Assembly: GCA_023249255.1 (NCBI GenBank)
Contig: JAHFCY010000093.1
Location: 1 to 11,478 of the forward strand
Direction of reading: 5' to 3'
Origin: Candidatus Lindowiibacteriota bacterium
Lineage (GTDB): Bacteria; Lindowbacteria; 2-12-FULL-62-27
DNA length: 11,478 nucleotides
Shown one piece after another: positions 5,131 to 11,478 of the stretch (the first letter of the stretch is position 1; every line of letters begins with the position of its first letter). A program made the translations under genes and the position numbers. The notes beneath the pieces were generated by a model. The model saw only the letters and a list, made by a program, of their open reading frames with translations. It did no database searches and was not told where the DNA came from.

Positions 5131-6426
5131 ATGGCGGCGTTACAGGACAAGCTGGCTTCCTCGATTCCGGCAATTCGCAAAGAGTTGCAATCGCTCGTCA
5201 AGCAGAGTGGGTCGGCGAAACTGGCCGATGTGACTGTCGAGCAGGCCTGCATGGGTCTTCGGAGCGTCCCCAGCATGCTCTGTGACACATCCGAAGTCGA
5301 TCCAAACCGGGGACTGCTCATCCGCGGCCGACCGATTTCCGAACTCACGAACAAACTTCCCGAGGAAATTTTTTATTATCTGCTGACCGGCGAATTGCCG
5401 GACGAGGATGCGCTCAAATCCCTGCAGGCCGATTTTCGAAAGCGGGCCGAAGTGCCGGAGCACGTTTGGACGGTGATCAACGCTGTGGCCGAGGAAGCGC
5501 ATCCGATGCGGACACTCTCGATCGCGACTCTCTCTCTGGGAACAGAGTCTGTATTCCGGCGGCGGTACACCGAGGGAATGAAGAAGGAAGAATACTGGGA
5601 GACGGCGCTGGAAGACGCGCTGACGCTTCTGGCGCGCCTGCCTCAGGTTGCCGCGGCGATTTACCGACGGCGGTACAAACTCGGCCGGCGGATTCCATCC
5701 GACCCGAAACTTGACTGGGCGGCCGACTACGCGCAGATGTTGGGCGTGGAGGATCCAAAAGGAGAGTTCACGCGTCTCATGCGCCTGTATATGACGCTTC
5801 ACTGCGACCACGAGGGCGGCAACGCCAGCGCCTACACGAGCCATGTGGTGTCGTCGACGCTTGCCGATCCGTTTTTCGCGTTTGCAGGCGGCATCAACGC
5901 TCTGGCCGGACCGTTGCACGGACTGGCGAACCAGGAGTGTCTCGAATTCGTGCTGGGCGTGCACAAAAAATTCAAAGGCGTGCCGGACGCGGACCAGATG
6001 CGCGAGTTCTGCTGGGACGTTCTGAATTCCGGCCGGGTGATTCCGGGATACGGCCACGCCGTGTTGCGCGTGACCGATCCGCGGTTTACGGCATTTCATC
6101 ATTTCGGCAAGTTGGTCTGTCCGAACGATGAAATTTTCCGGATCGTCGATCTCGGCTACGAGGTGATCCCGGAGGTGTTGAAAAAGCAAGGCAAGGCGAA
6201 GAACGTGTGTCCGAACGTCGACGCCGGCTCGGGCGCCCTGCTCTATCATTTCGGCGTGACGCAGGACACGTACTACACGGTATTTTTCGCGGTCTCTCGC
6301 GCGCTCGGTCTTCTGGCGCAATACATCCTGGACCGTGCGCTCTTCATTCCGCTTACCCGCCCCAAGTCATTCACGTTGTCGTGGCTGAAAAACTTCGTCA
6401 AGCAGGCGCCGGGCGCGAACTCGTAG
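5131..6426 (+). CDS. gltA: citrate synthase, eukaryote-like type
   Basis: Condenses oxaloacetate and acetyl-CoA to citrate, the entry step of the TCA cycle. The 431-residue product follows mitochondrial citrate synthase rather than E. coli GltA: LCDTSEVDPNRGLLIRGRPI near the N-terminus, LHCDHEGGNASAYTSHVV (223-240), GPLHGLANQE (260-269), NSGRVIPGYGHAVLR (299-313), PNVDAGSG (361-368) and YYTVFFAVSRALG (381-393). The catalytic triad is His263, His309 and Asp364. Eukaryote-like citrate synthases are known from Geobacteraceae, which fits the suggested lineage. It lacks the N-terminal zinc-binding domain and NADH-site region of the E. coli hexameric type, so NADH inhibition is less likely (inference). 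ATG 5131 has no visible ribosome binding site, and the next in-frame ATG is codon 41. It heads gltA-icd-mdh; icd follows after 27 bases. Confidence 0.95.
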   Translation: MAALQDKLASSIPAIRKELQSLVKQSGSAKLADVTVEQACMGLRSVPSMLCDTSEVDPNRGLLIRGRPISELTNKLPEEIFYYLLTGELPDEDALKSLQADFRKRAEVPEHVWTVINAVAEEAHPMRTLSIATLSLGTESVFRRRYTEGMKKEEYWETALEDALTLLARLPQVAAAIYRRRYKLGRRIPSDPKLDWAADYAQMLGVEDPKGEFTRLMRLYMTLHCDHEGGNASAYTSHVVSSTLADPFFAFAGGINALAGPLHGLANQECLEFVLGVHKKFKGVPDADQMREFCWDVLNSGRVIPGYGHAVLRVTDPRFTAFHHFGKLVCPNDEIFRIVDLGYEVIPEVLKKQGKAKNVCPNVDAGSGALLYHFGVTQDTYYTVFFAVSRALGLLAQYILDRALFIPLTRPKSFTLSWLKNFVKQAPGANS

Positions 6427-6453
6427 TTCCGATTTCTTCCTGAGGAGGACGAC

Positions 6454-7707
6454 ATGCAATTCGAAAAAATCACGCCGCCAGCAGACGGGCAGGCGATCAC
6501 GGTCAGCCGGAGCGGCAAGCTTCAGGTGCCGGATCGGCCGGTCATTCCGATGATGGACGGGGACGGCATCGGTCCCGACATTTCGCGCGCCACGCGTCGG
6601 GTCATCGACGCGGCCGTTGAAAAATACTTCACCGGACAGAAAAAAATCATCTGGTTCAGCGTCTACGCGGGCGAAGGCGCGCTCACGAAGTACACAGACA
6701 TTCTGCCGGCCGACACCCTGAACGCCATCAAGCAATACATCGTGGCCCTGAAGGGTCCTCTGACGACGCCCGTCGGCGGCGGATTCCGGAGCCTGAACGT
6801 CACCCTTCGCCAGGAATTGGACCTCTACGCCTGCGTGCGTCCGGTCCGGTACTTCCGCGGGGTCGGATCACCGGTGAAAAAACCCCAACTCGTTGATTTT
6901 GTCATTTACCGCGAGAACACCGAGGATGTCTACGCCGGCATCGAGTGGGAAAAGGGCACGCCGGAGGCGCAGAAGGTCATCGAATTTTTGAAAACGCAGA
7001 TGGGAGTCGGGAAAAAACTCCGGGATGACGCCGGGGTCGGGATCAAGCCGATCAGCGAGACCGGATCGAAACGCCTCGTGCGGCACGCGATCCGGTACGC
7101 GATGAAGCACAAGCGCAAGCGGATCACGCTGGTTCACAAGGGCAACATCATGAAATACACCGAAGGCGCGTTTCGGAACTGGGGATACGAAGTCGCGCGG
7201 GACGAATTCGGCGACGAGACGATAACGGAATCGGACGTCACGAAAAATCACGGCGGCGTTGTGCCGAAAGGCAAAATCGTCATCAACGACCGGATCGCCG
7301 ATTCGATGTTCCAGCAGATCCTTCTCCGGCCGGACGAATACGACGTGCTCGCCACGCCGAATTTGAACGGCGATTATTTATCGGACGCCAGCGCCGCGAT
7401 GGTCGGAGGGCTGGGGATGGCGCCGGGCGCAAACATGGGCGATGTCTACGCGCTCTTCGAAGCGACGCACGGTTCAGCCCCCAAGTACGCCAATCAGGAC
7501 AAAGTCAATCCATGTTCGGTTCTTCTGTCAGGCGTCATGATGCTCGAATATATGGGATGGACCAAACCGGCGAAGGCGATCGTAAAGGCCATTCAGGGTG
7601 CGATCAAGGCCAAGCGGGTGACGTACGATCTGGCGCGGCAGATGAAGGGCGGCGTCGAGGTGAAGTGTTCGGAGTTTGCGGAAGAAATCGTCAAACATCT
7701 GCCGTAG
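6454..7707 (+). CDS. icd: isocitrate dehydrogenase, NADP-type
   Basis: Oxidative decarboxylation of isocitrate to 2-oxoglutarate. The 417-residue product aligns with E. coli Icd so closely that most key positions keep their numbers: Ser113 and Asn115 in [10 protein letters not shown], Arg119, Arg129, Arg153 in [14 protein letters not shown], Tyr160, metal ligands Asp283, Asp307 and Asp311 (NLNGDYLSD). The NADP-specifying set Lys344, Tyr345, Tyr391 and Arg395 is also kept ([15 protein letters not shown] and TYDLARQM). Retention of Ser113 leaves open control by an AceK-type kinase, but no aceK is in view. GAGGAGG (6442-6448) provides a strong ribosome binding site. mdh follows 11 bases downstream, so the two are almost certainly cotranscribed. 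Confidence 0.96.
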   Translation: MQFEKITPPADGQAITVSRSGKLQVPDRPVIPMMDGDGIGPDISRATRRVIDAAVEKYFTGQKKIIWFSVYAGEGALTKYTDILPADTLNAIKQYIVALKGPLTTPVGGGFRSLNVTLRQELDLYACVRPVRYFRGVGSPVKKPQLVDFVIYRENTEDVYAGIEWEKGTPEAQKVIEFLKTQMGVGKKLRDDAGVGIKPISETGSKRLVRHAIRYAMKHKRKRITLVHKGNIMKYTEGAFRNWGYEVARDEFGDETITESDVTKNHGGVVPKGKIVINDRIADSMFQQILLRPDEYDVLATPNLNGDYLSDASAAMVGGLGMAPGANMGDVYALFEATHGSAPKYANQDKVNPCSVLLSGVMMLEYMGWTKPAKAIVKAIQGAIKAKRVTYDLARQMKGGVEVKCSEFAEEIVKHLP

Positions 7708-7712
7708 GGAGG
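7708..7712 (+). promoter_or_regulatory. ribosome binding site deciding the mdh start
   Basis: GGAGG directly follows the icd stop codon (TAG at 7705-7707) and lies six bases before ATG 7719. The mdh reading frame stays open far back into icd (ATG at 7512), but only 7719 has this site and gives a normal Rossmann N-terminus. Confidence 0.85.
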
Positions 7713-7718
7713 ATTGGC

Positions 7719-8660
7719 ATGATTCGTCGTCGTAAAATCAGTGTGGTGGGAGCGGGAAATGTCGGGGCGTCGGCGGCACTCTATTGCGCCGAGCGGGAAC
7801 TGGGGGACGTTGTTCTGATCGACGTTGTCGAGGGCATCCCGCAGGGCAAGGGGCTCGACATGCTGCAGTACGGGCCGATCGAGCGGTTTGATGGCCGGAT
7901 TGTGGGAACCCAGGACGGCGCGGCGATGGCCGGATCGGACGTTGTCATCGTAACGGCAGGCGTGGCCCGAAAGCCGGGCATGACGCGGCTGGATCTATTG
8001 CAGACCAATGCCAAGATCATCGCGTCCGTCGCGGACAACATCAAGACTCACGCGCCGGAGTCGATCGTCGTCGTCATCACCAATCCGCTCGACACGATGA
8101 CCTATCTTCTCTGGAAGCGGACCGGCTTTCCGCCCCAGCGTGTGGTGGGCCAGGCCGGAATTTTGGACGGGGCCCGATTTGCGGCTTTCATCGCGGCCGA
8201 ACTCAATGTTTCGGTCGAGGACATCTCGACGCTCGTGCTCGGCGGACACGGCGACGACATGGTGCCGCTCATCCGATACACGACTGTGTCTGGCATTCCG
8301 TTGTCGGAGCTCATGTCGGCGGACAAAATCAACGCGCTGGTCGATCGGACGCGAAACGGCGGCGCGGAGATCGTCAAACTTTTGAAGACCGGCAGCGCAT
8401 ATTACGCGCCGGCGGCGGCCGGAGTTCAGATGGCCGAGGCGATTTTGAAAGACAAGCGAAGGATCATGGCGTGTTCAGCCTATCTCACCGGCCAGTTCGG
8501 CCTGAACGACGTCTACATCGGCGTGCCGGTTCTGATCGGCGGAAACGGCGTTGAAAGCATTGTGGAAATCCGGCTGACCGAGGCCGAACAGACGGCGCTG
8601 CACAATTCCGCAAAAATTTACAAAGAGGCCAACGCCGACTCGCTCAAAGCAGTTTCATGA
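7719..8660 (+). CDS. mdh: malate dehydrogenase, LDH-like family
   Basis: NAD-dependent interconversion of malate and oxaloacetate, supplying the substrate of the upstream citrate synthase. The 313-residue product has a Rossmann nucleotide loop GAGNVG (11-16) and Asp35 at the end of the second strand (VVLIDVVEG), which favours NAD over NADP. It also has the mobile loop ARKPGMTR (83-90) with substrate-binding Arg84 and Arg90, TNPLDTMTYL (121-130), Asp150 and Arg153 in GILDGARF, and catalytic His177 in GGHGDDMVPL. The Arg in the active-site loop marks it as malate rather than lactate dehydrogenase. Length and motifs match the tetrameric bacterial MDH group (about 310 residues). It is the last gene of the gltA-icd-mdh set and is followed by a repeat-filled spacer without a clear terminator. 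Confidence 0.95.
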   Translation: MIRRRKISVVGAGNVGASAALYCAERELGDVVLIDVVEGIPQGKGLDMLQYGPIERFDGRIVGTQDGAAMAGSDVVIVTAGVARKPGMTRLDLLQTNAKIIASVADNIKTHAPESIVVVITNPLDTMTYLLWKRTGFPPQRVVGQAGILDGARFAAFIAAELNVSVEDISTLVLGGHGDDMVPLIRYTTVSGIPLSELMSADKINALVDRTRNGGAEIVKLLKTGSAYYAPAAAGVQMAEAILKDKRRIMACSAYLTGQFGLNDVYIGVPVLIGGNGVESIVEIRLTEAEQTALHNSAKIYKEANADSLKAVS

Positions 8661-8670
8661 GAAACATTGG

Positions 8671-8710
8671 CCACACACAGACGCTCACATGCGCCCACAT
8701 ACTCCCACCC
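8671..8710 (+). repeat. degenerate 10-bp-period CACA array after mdh
   Basis: CAC words begin at 8676, 8686, 8696 and 8706, exactly ten bases apart, so the stretch reads as degenerate 10-base units of the form CACANNCNCY. Its first 14 bases (8676-8689) form an inverted repeat with 8755-8768 (13 of 14 complementary). Confidence 0.6.
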
Positions 8711-8723
8711 TCTCTTATGAAAA

Positions 8724-8783
8724 CTGTCTGTGTCCCTGCCTGCCGGCAGGCAGGTGTGAACGTCTGTGGATGTCTGTCTGTGG
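8724..8783 (-). repeat. CACAGAC-type dispersed repeat, copy interrupted by a 26-bp insertion
   Basis: Bases 8724-8733 plus 8760-8783 equal the reverse complement of 2207-2240 in mlaC at 33 of 34 positions. The intervening 8734-8759 is a 26-base insertion carrying the 20-bp palindrome. The left flank ends in TGTGT and the insertion ends in TGTGA, which resembles a short target duplication. Confidence 0.85.
8735..8754. repeat. 20-bp perfect palindrome CCTGCCTGCCGGCAGGCAGG
   Basis: A perfect 20-base palindrome made of CCTG/CAGG words, lying within the CACAGAC-type repeat after mdh. A variant lies in the AEC gene at 4788-4808. It is a GC-rich hairpin but is not followed by a T run, so it is not a standard intrinsic terminator. 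Confidence 0.9.
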
Positions 8784-8819
8784 CTCTTGTTTCCCGTTGT
8801 TTAACTTGAAATCATTCCC

Positions 8820-9821
8820 ATGCGTTTAGGCCGGGATTTCACAAACCTTCTCGAATACGAGTATCTCGATCAGGACGACCGCGAGGCGTTTCTGGCCGGA
8901 AAACTCACCGTGTCGGACATGGACGCGACGGTGCAGATCAAGGTCAAGGCCGACATCGCGCGGCAATGTCAGGTGGCGGCCGAGACGGGTCTTCAACATG
9001 TCGAGCTGGACGGCGGAATCCCCAATCCCTATCTTACCCTGACGGACGCGCAGATCCGCGCCGCCCGCGCGGCCGCGGAGAAATTCGACATCACCTTATC
9101 GATGCATCTGCCGTACACGTTCACGGCATCGGCCACGTGTGGATTTCAAGAAGAGGATCGGCAGGCCGCCGTCGCATATTTGAAACGATACCTTGATGTC
9201 GCTGCGGCGCTGGGATGCCGATTCACCGTCATGCATCCCGGGCAGATTCCCTACTATCAGGCTGTGGGCCGGTATCTGGATATTTCGAACCGGATGCTGC
9301 TGGCGTCACTGACCGAACTTGGCGGGTATTCCGACAAAAAAAATATGCCGCTTCACATGGAAAACAACACATTCTGGGACGGCCGGCTCTATACAGCGGG
9401 TGAGTGTCTTCCGATTTTTCAAGAAATTCGAAACCGCGGCATAAACGTGAAATTCTGTTACGACCTGGCTCACGAATTCACAGGCTGTAAAACCATTGAC
9501 GAAATTCCCGATCATCCCGAGGAGAACTACCGGACCGTGCCGGACGATCTGTACATGGGAATACAAATCGGCGATTTCATCCCGGAAGGCCGCCTGTTTC
9601 ATCCGCCGATGCACCGGCAGATCGGGCGGCTCAAGCGCGAGCATTTCGTGAACATGTTCCGAATTCTTCGAGAGAAGGGCGCCGAGTACGTGGTGATCGA
9701 GAGCGCCGTCCGGGAACGGGAAGATCTCATGCACGCGTTCGAGTTGCAGGCCGAGGAGGCGCGGTTCGTGCGCGGCGCATTTGACGAAGCACAAACGAAC
9801 GCAGGCTCGGCGGCGCGGTAG
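8820..9821 (+). CDS. metal-dependent TIM-barrel protein (AP endonuclease 2 / sugar phosphate isomerase-epimerase superfamily)
   Basis: Probable cytoplasmic metalloenzyme of the xylose isomerase-like TIM-barrel superfamily (PF01261); the substrate cannot be named. Candidate metal ligands fall in the usual strand-end order: His96 (LSMHLPYT), His139 (FTVMHPGQ), Glu181 (LHMENNTF), Asp215 and His218 (CYDLAHEF), His261/His265 (FHPPMH) and Glu294 (VVIESAVRE). The pattern recalls endonuclease IV, but the position where Nfo has its HLND histidine appears to be Gln249 in IQIGDF. A sugar epimerase or isomerase is therefore as likely as a nuclease. The 333 residues are somewhat longer than typical members. 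No Shine-Dalgarno precedes ATG 8820, and the gene starts just after the repeat spacer. The next gene begins six bases after its stop. Confidence 0.75.
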   Translation: MRLGRDFTNLLEYEYLDQDDREAFLAGKLTVSDMDATVQIKVKADIARQCQVAAETGLQHVELDGGIPNPYLTLTDAQIRAARAAAEKFDITLSMHLPYTFTASATCGFQEEDRQAAVAYLKRYLDVAAALGCRFTVMHPGQIPYYQAVGRYLDISNRMLLASLTELGGYSDKKNMPLHMENNTFWDGRLYTAGECLPIFQEIRNRGINVKFCYDLAHEFTGCKTIDEIPDHPEENYRTVPDDLYMGIQIGDFIPEGRLFHPPMHRQIGRLKREHFVNMFRILREKGAEYVVIESAVREREDLMHAFELQAEEARFVRGAFDEAQTNAGSAAR

Positions 9822-9827
9822 GATTTA

Positions 9828-10181
9828 ATGGTCCGAAAAATTTTCCTGTGGGGCGGCGTGGTGATTCTGATTCTGCTGGCCGCCGGCGCCGTTTATCTTC
9901 TCACCCAACCCGATCCGGGTCCTTACATCGTCGCGCTCCGGTCGGACACGCCCGATCAGGTAAAACGCGCGCTCGACGCGATACTTGCCGCGGACAGCGC
10001 GATCGCTTATGACGGCCGGACATATCCGCCGGTGGCGACAGACGATCTTCAGAAACTCGGATGGCGCTACTACTACAAGTCCACGGGCCAGACGCGCGAG
10101 CCATTGAAGGGCGACACGGCGACATGGATGGGATTTGCCAACCGCGTGGCCGACAAGATACGATCCAGTCCGGGAAGGTAG
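9828..10181 (+). CDS. small membrane-anchored protein of unknown function
   Basis: I do not recognise this 117-residue protein. It begins with a short basic N-terminus (MVRK) and one strong hydrophobic helix (about 6-27), then a Pro/Gly hinge (QPDPGP, 28-32). A soluble domain of about 85 residues follows, with a helical stretch (DTPDQVKRALDAILAADSAIAY, about 40-61), an aromatic patch (GWRYYYKSTG, 78-87) and a last segment containing TWMGFANRVADKI. No cysteines or catalytic motif are evident. The topology is consistent with an inner-membrane anchor and a periplasmic domain. AGGA lies four bases before the ATG, a short but usable spacing, and the six-base gap from the TIM-barrel gene implies cotranscription. 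Coding is supported by that spacing and by the coherent anchor-plus-domain composition, not by homology. Confidence 0.65.
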   Translation: MVRKIFLWGGVVILILLAAGAVYLLTQPDPGPYIVALRSDTPDQVKRALDAILAADSAIAYDGRTYPPVATDDLQKLGWRYYYKSTGQTREPLKGDTATWMGFANRVADKIRSSPGR

Positions 10182-10288
10182 TCGCAGAGGATACGGAAGA
10201 CGCACGGAGAGGGAAGCCGTACTGTGGCGAATGAGGTGGGGAAAAATCAAGTGAATCTTAACGGAATAGTTCTGCGGATCTGAACTTC
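10182..10288. other. spacer before the GH57 gene with purine-rich repeat-like sequence
   Basis: These 107 bases hold no convincing gene. Around 10187-10216 the purine-rich sequence shares the word AGGATACGG with the mla leader (43-51), followed by ACGGA/AGGGA words. It may be a diverged member of the same repeat type. I see no clear promoter, terminator or ribosome binding site. Confidence 0.4.
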
Positions 10289-11478
10289 ATGCCGTCGCTC
10301 GTCATTTTGTGGCACATGCATCAGCCAACGTACGCCGATCCGACAACCGGGGAATACGCCCTGCCGTGGACGCGCCTTCACGCCGTGAAGGACTACGACG
10401 AATTCGCCGACGTCCTGTCGGAACATCCGGCCGTCCACACAACCGTCAACCTCACTCCGGTCCTGTGCGAACAACTTGAAGCGCTCGCGCGGGGCGTCAA
10501 GGACGTTTACTGGACGCTGACGGAAAAACCGGCGGCGTACCTCACCCAGGTCGAACGCGAGTTTATTCTCGGAAATTTTTTCAAGGCCAATTTTGAAACG
10601 ATGATCCGTCCGTACGAGAGATACGCGGAATTGTTGTTCGAACGGGGACGGGACGCTCCGGCCGCCCGGATTTACGAAGCGGCCAAAACCTTCAACGTCC
10701 AAAAAATGCGCGACCTTCAGGTATGGGCCAACCTCTCCTGGTGCGGATTGAGTCTGCGGCAGAATGATCCCGTCGTGCGGGAGTTGATCGCGAAGGGCCT
10801 GCATTACACGGAGGAAGAAAAAATGGCGTTGATGGAAGTCCACCGGCGAATCTGCGAGGGTGTTCTGGAAAAATACCGGCGACTGGCCGAATCCGGGATC
10901 GTCGAAATTTCGACGACGCCGTATTTCCATCCCATCCTGCCGCTGTTGCTCGACATGAAGGACGCGCAGGTGGCCCATCCGGGCGTTGCCCTGCCCCGAC
11001 AGACTCAACCCTTCGCCAACGACGCAAAGTGGCACATCGAATCAGCGCTGGACTACTGCGAGCGCGTCTTCGGCCGCAGGCCCGTCGGAATGTGGCCGGC
11101 CGAGGGATCGGTGTCGGAAAAAGCCTGTGATCTTCTGGCGTCCTGCGGCGTGAAGTGGGCCGCCAGCGACGAAAACATTCTGGCGCAGAGCCTGAACGGC
11201 CGGGGGCCGCAGATGACGGCGGATGTTCTGGCGCGGGTCTATCGGCTGGAGACGCCTCACGGGCCGGTCCGGATGTTTTTCCGGAATCACGATCTGTCGG
11301 ACCGGATCGGATTCTCCTACGCATCGATGCCGACCGCCGACGCATCCGCCGATTTTATATCGCGAGTCCGTGAAGCCGGAAAGAACGGAAACGGATCGTC
11401 GGTTGTCAGCGTCATTCTGGATGGCGAGAACGCGTGGGAATATTATGCGACGGGATCATGCCGACCGTTTTTGACTGA
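10289..11478 (+). CDS. glycoside hydrolase family 57 alpha-amylase-like protein (3' end beyond window)
   Basis: Retaining glycosidase or glucanotransferase of GH57 (COG1449-like), acting on alpha-glucans such as glycogen or starch. Only the first 396 codons are present; the frame is open at the window end. ATG 10289 is the only plausible start, because an in-frame stop lies at 10259-10261. It gives the typical opening MPSLVILWHMHQP, with conserved region 1 HMHQP at 9-13. LPWTRLHAVKDY (25-36) and STTPYFHPILPLL (208-220) are characteristic. Region 3 is MWPAEGS, with Glu272 as predicted nucleophile. Region 4 is VILDGENAWEYY, with Asp378 as predicted acid/base. Region 5 lies outside the window. 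No signal peptide is seen, so it should be cytoplasmic and act in storage glucan metabolism (inference). No Shine-Dalgarno is evident. Confidence 0.9.
   Translation, partial: MPSLVILWHMHQPTYADPTTGEYALPWTRLHAVKDYDEFADVLSEHPAVHTTVNLTPVLCEQLEALARGVKDVYWTLTEKPAAYLTQVEREFILGNFFKANFETMIRPYERYAELLFERGRDAPAARIYEAAKTFNVQKMRDLQVWANLSWCGLSLRQNDPVVRELIAKGLHYTEEEKMALMEVHRRICEGVLEKYRRLAESGIVEISTTPYFHPILPLLLDMKDAQVAHPGVALPRQTQPFANDAKWHIESALDYCERVFGRRPVGMWPAEGSVSEKACDLLASCGVKWAASDENILAQSLNGRGPQMTADVLARVYRLETPHGPVRMFFRNHDLSDRIGFSYASMPTADASADFISRVREAGKNGNGSSVVSVILDGENAWEYYATGSCRPFLT

Noticed and set aside
5140-6321. Long open frame of 393 codons on the minus strand opposite gltA
   Set aside because: The plus strand encodes an unmistakable citrate synthase with all catalytic residues. 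The minus-strand product is Arg/His-rich with no recognisable domain, as expected of a shadow frame in GC-rich DNA.
6691-6702. Another CACAGAC-type repeat copy in icd
   Set aside because: The short word TACACAGACATT there encodes expected isocitrate dehydrogenase sequence and the flanks do not match the repeat; coincidence is enough.
7512-7718. Longer N-terminus for malate dehydrogenase starting at ATG 7512
   Set aside because: It would overlap icd by almost 200 bases and add 69 residues of shadow sequence. ATG 7719 has a GGAGG six bases upstream and gives the normal Rossmann N-terminus.
8735-8783. Palindrome after mdh as an intrinsic terminator
   Set aside because: The hairpin is strong but is followed by a GT-rich repeat instead of a T run, and the same hairpin occurs inside a coding sequence at 4788-4808.
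8676-8783. CRISPR array
   Set aside because: Units are only about 10 bp, are directly adjacent or inverted, and have no unique spacers of regular 30-40 bp length. No cas genes are nearby.
10247-11035. Minus-strand open frame of 262 codons opposite the GH57 region
   Set aside because: The plus-strand frame from 10289 contains GH57 motifs (HMHQP, MWPAEGS, DGENAWEYY) and stays open to the window end. The minus frame has no recognisable domain.

Overview
This 11.5 kb window comes from a Gram-negative bacterium. A complete Mla-type outer-membrane lipid transport operon implies two membranes. The eukaryote-like citrate synthase, the mlaE-F-D-C-A gene order and a GH57 glycosidase together suggest an uncultured deltaproteobacterium-like lineage (Desulfobacterota, Myxococcota or a relative). 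That placement is inference from recalled family distributions. Base composition looks uniformly GC-rich by eye, with no sign of a transferred island, phage, CRISPR array, rRNA or tRNA.

Layout. Bases 1-145 are a leader with a G-rich 10-bp-period repeat. Bases 146-4131 hold a tightly packed plus-strand operon, mlaE-mlaF-mlaD-mlaC-mlaA, in which the last four genes overlap at their joints. It encodes the inner-membrane permease, ATPase, MCE hexamer subunit, periplasmic lipid carrier and outer-membrane component of the phospholipid pathway. Bases 4135-5049 (minus) encode an AEC-family transporter convergent with mlaA. An 81-bp divergent spacer leads to a plus-strand tricarboxylic acid cycle cluster: gltA (5131-6426), icd (6454-7707) and mdh (7719-8660). 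A 159-bp spacer made of nested short repeats follows. The last block has a metal-dependent TIM-barrel protein (8820-9821), a small membrane-anchored protein of unknown function (9828-10181) and the 5' part of a GH57 alpha-amylase-like gene (10289 to the window end).

How the genes work together. The Mla proteins should move phospholipids between the two membranes. GltA, Icd and Mdh catalyse oxaloacetate to citrate, isocitrate to 2-oxoglutarate, and malate to oxaloacetate. The divergent AEC carrier could move a dicarboxylate such as malate, but this is only inferred.

The most unusual material is short repetitive DNA. A CACAGAC-type repeat lies in the N-terminal coding region of mlaC and again after mdh. 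The mdh-side copy equals the mlaC copy (33 of 34 bases, opposite orientation) plus a 26-bp insertion carrying the 20-bp palindrome CCTGCCTGCCGGCAGGCAGG. A close relative of that palindrome sits in frame inside the AEC gene. Three other non-coding stretches hold purine-rich repeats, two of them with a 10-bp period. This looks like a set of very small mobile or expanding elements that is tolerated inside coding sequence. I found no new multi-gene defence or biosynthetic system.
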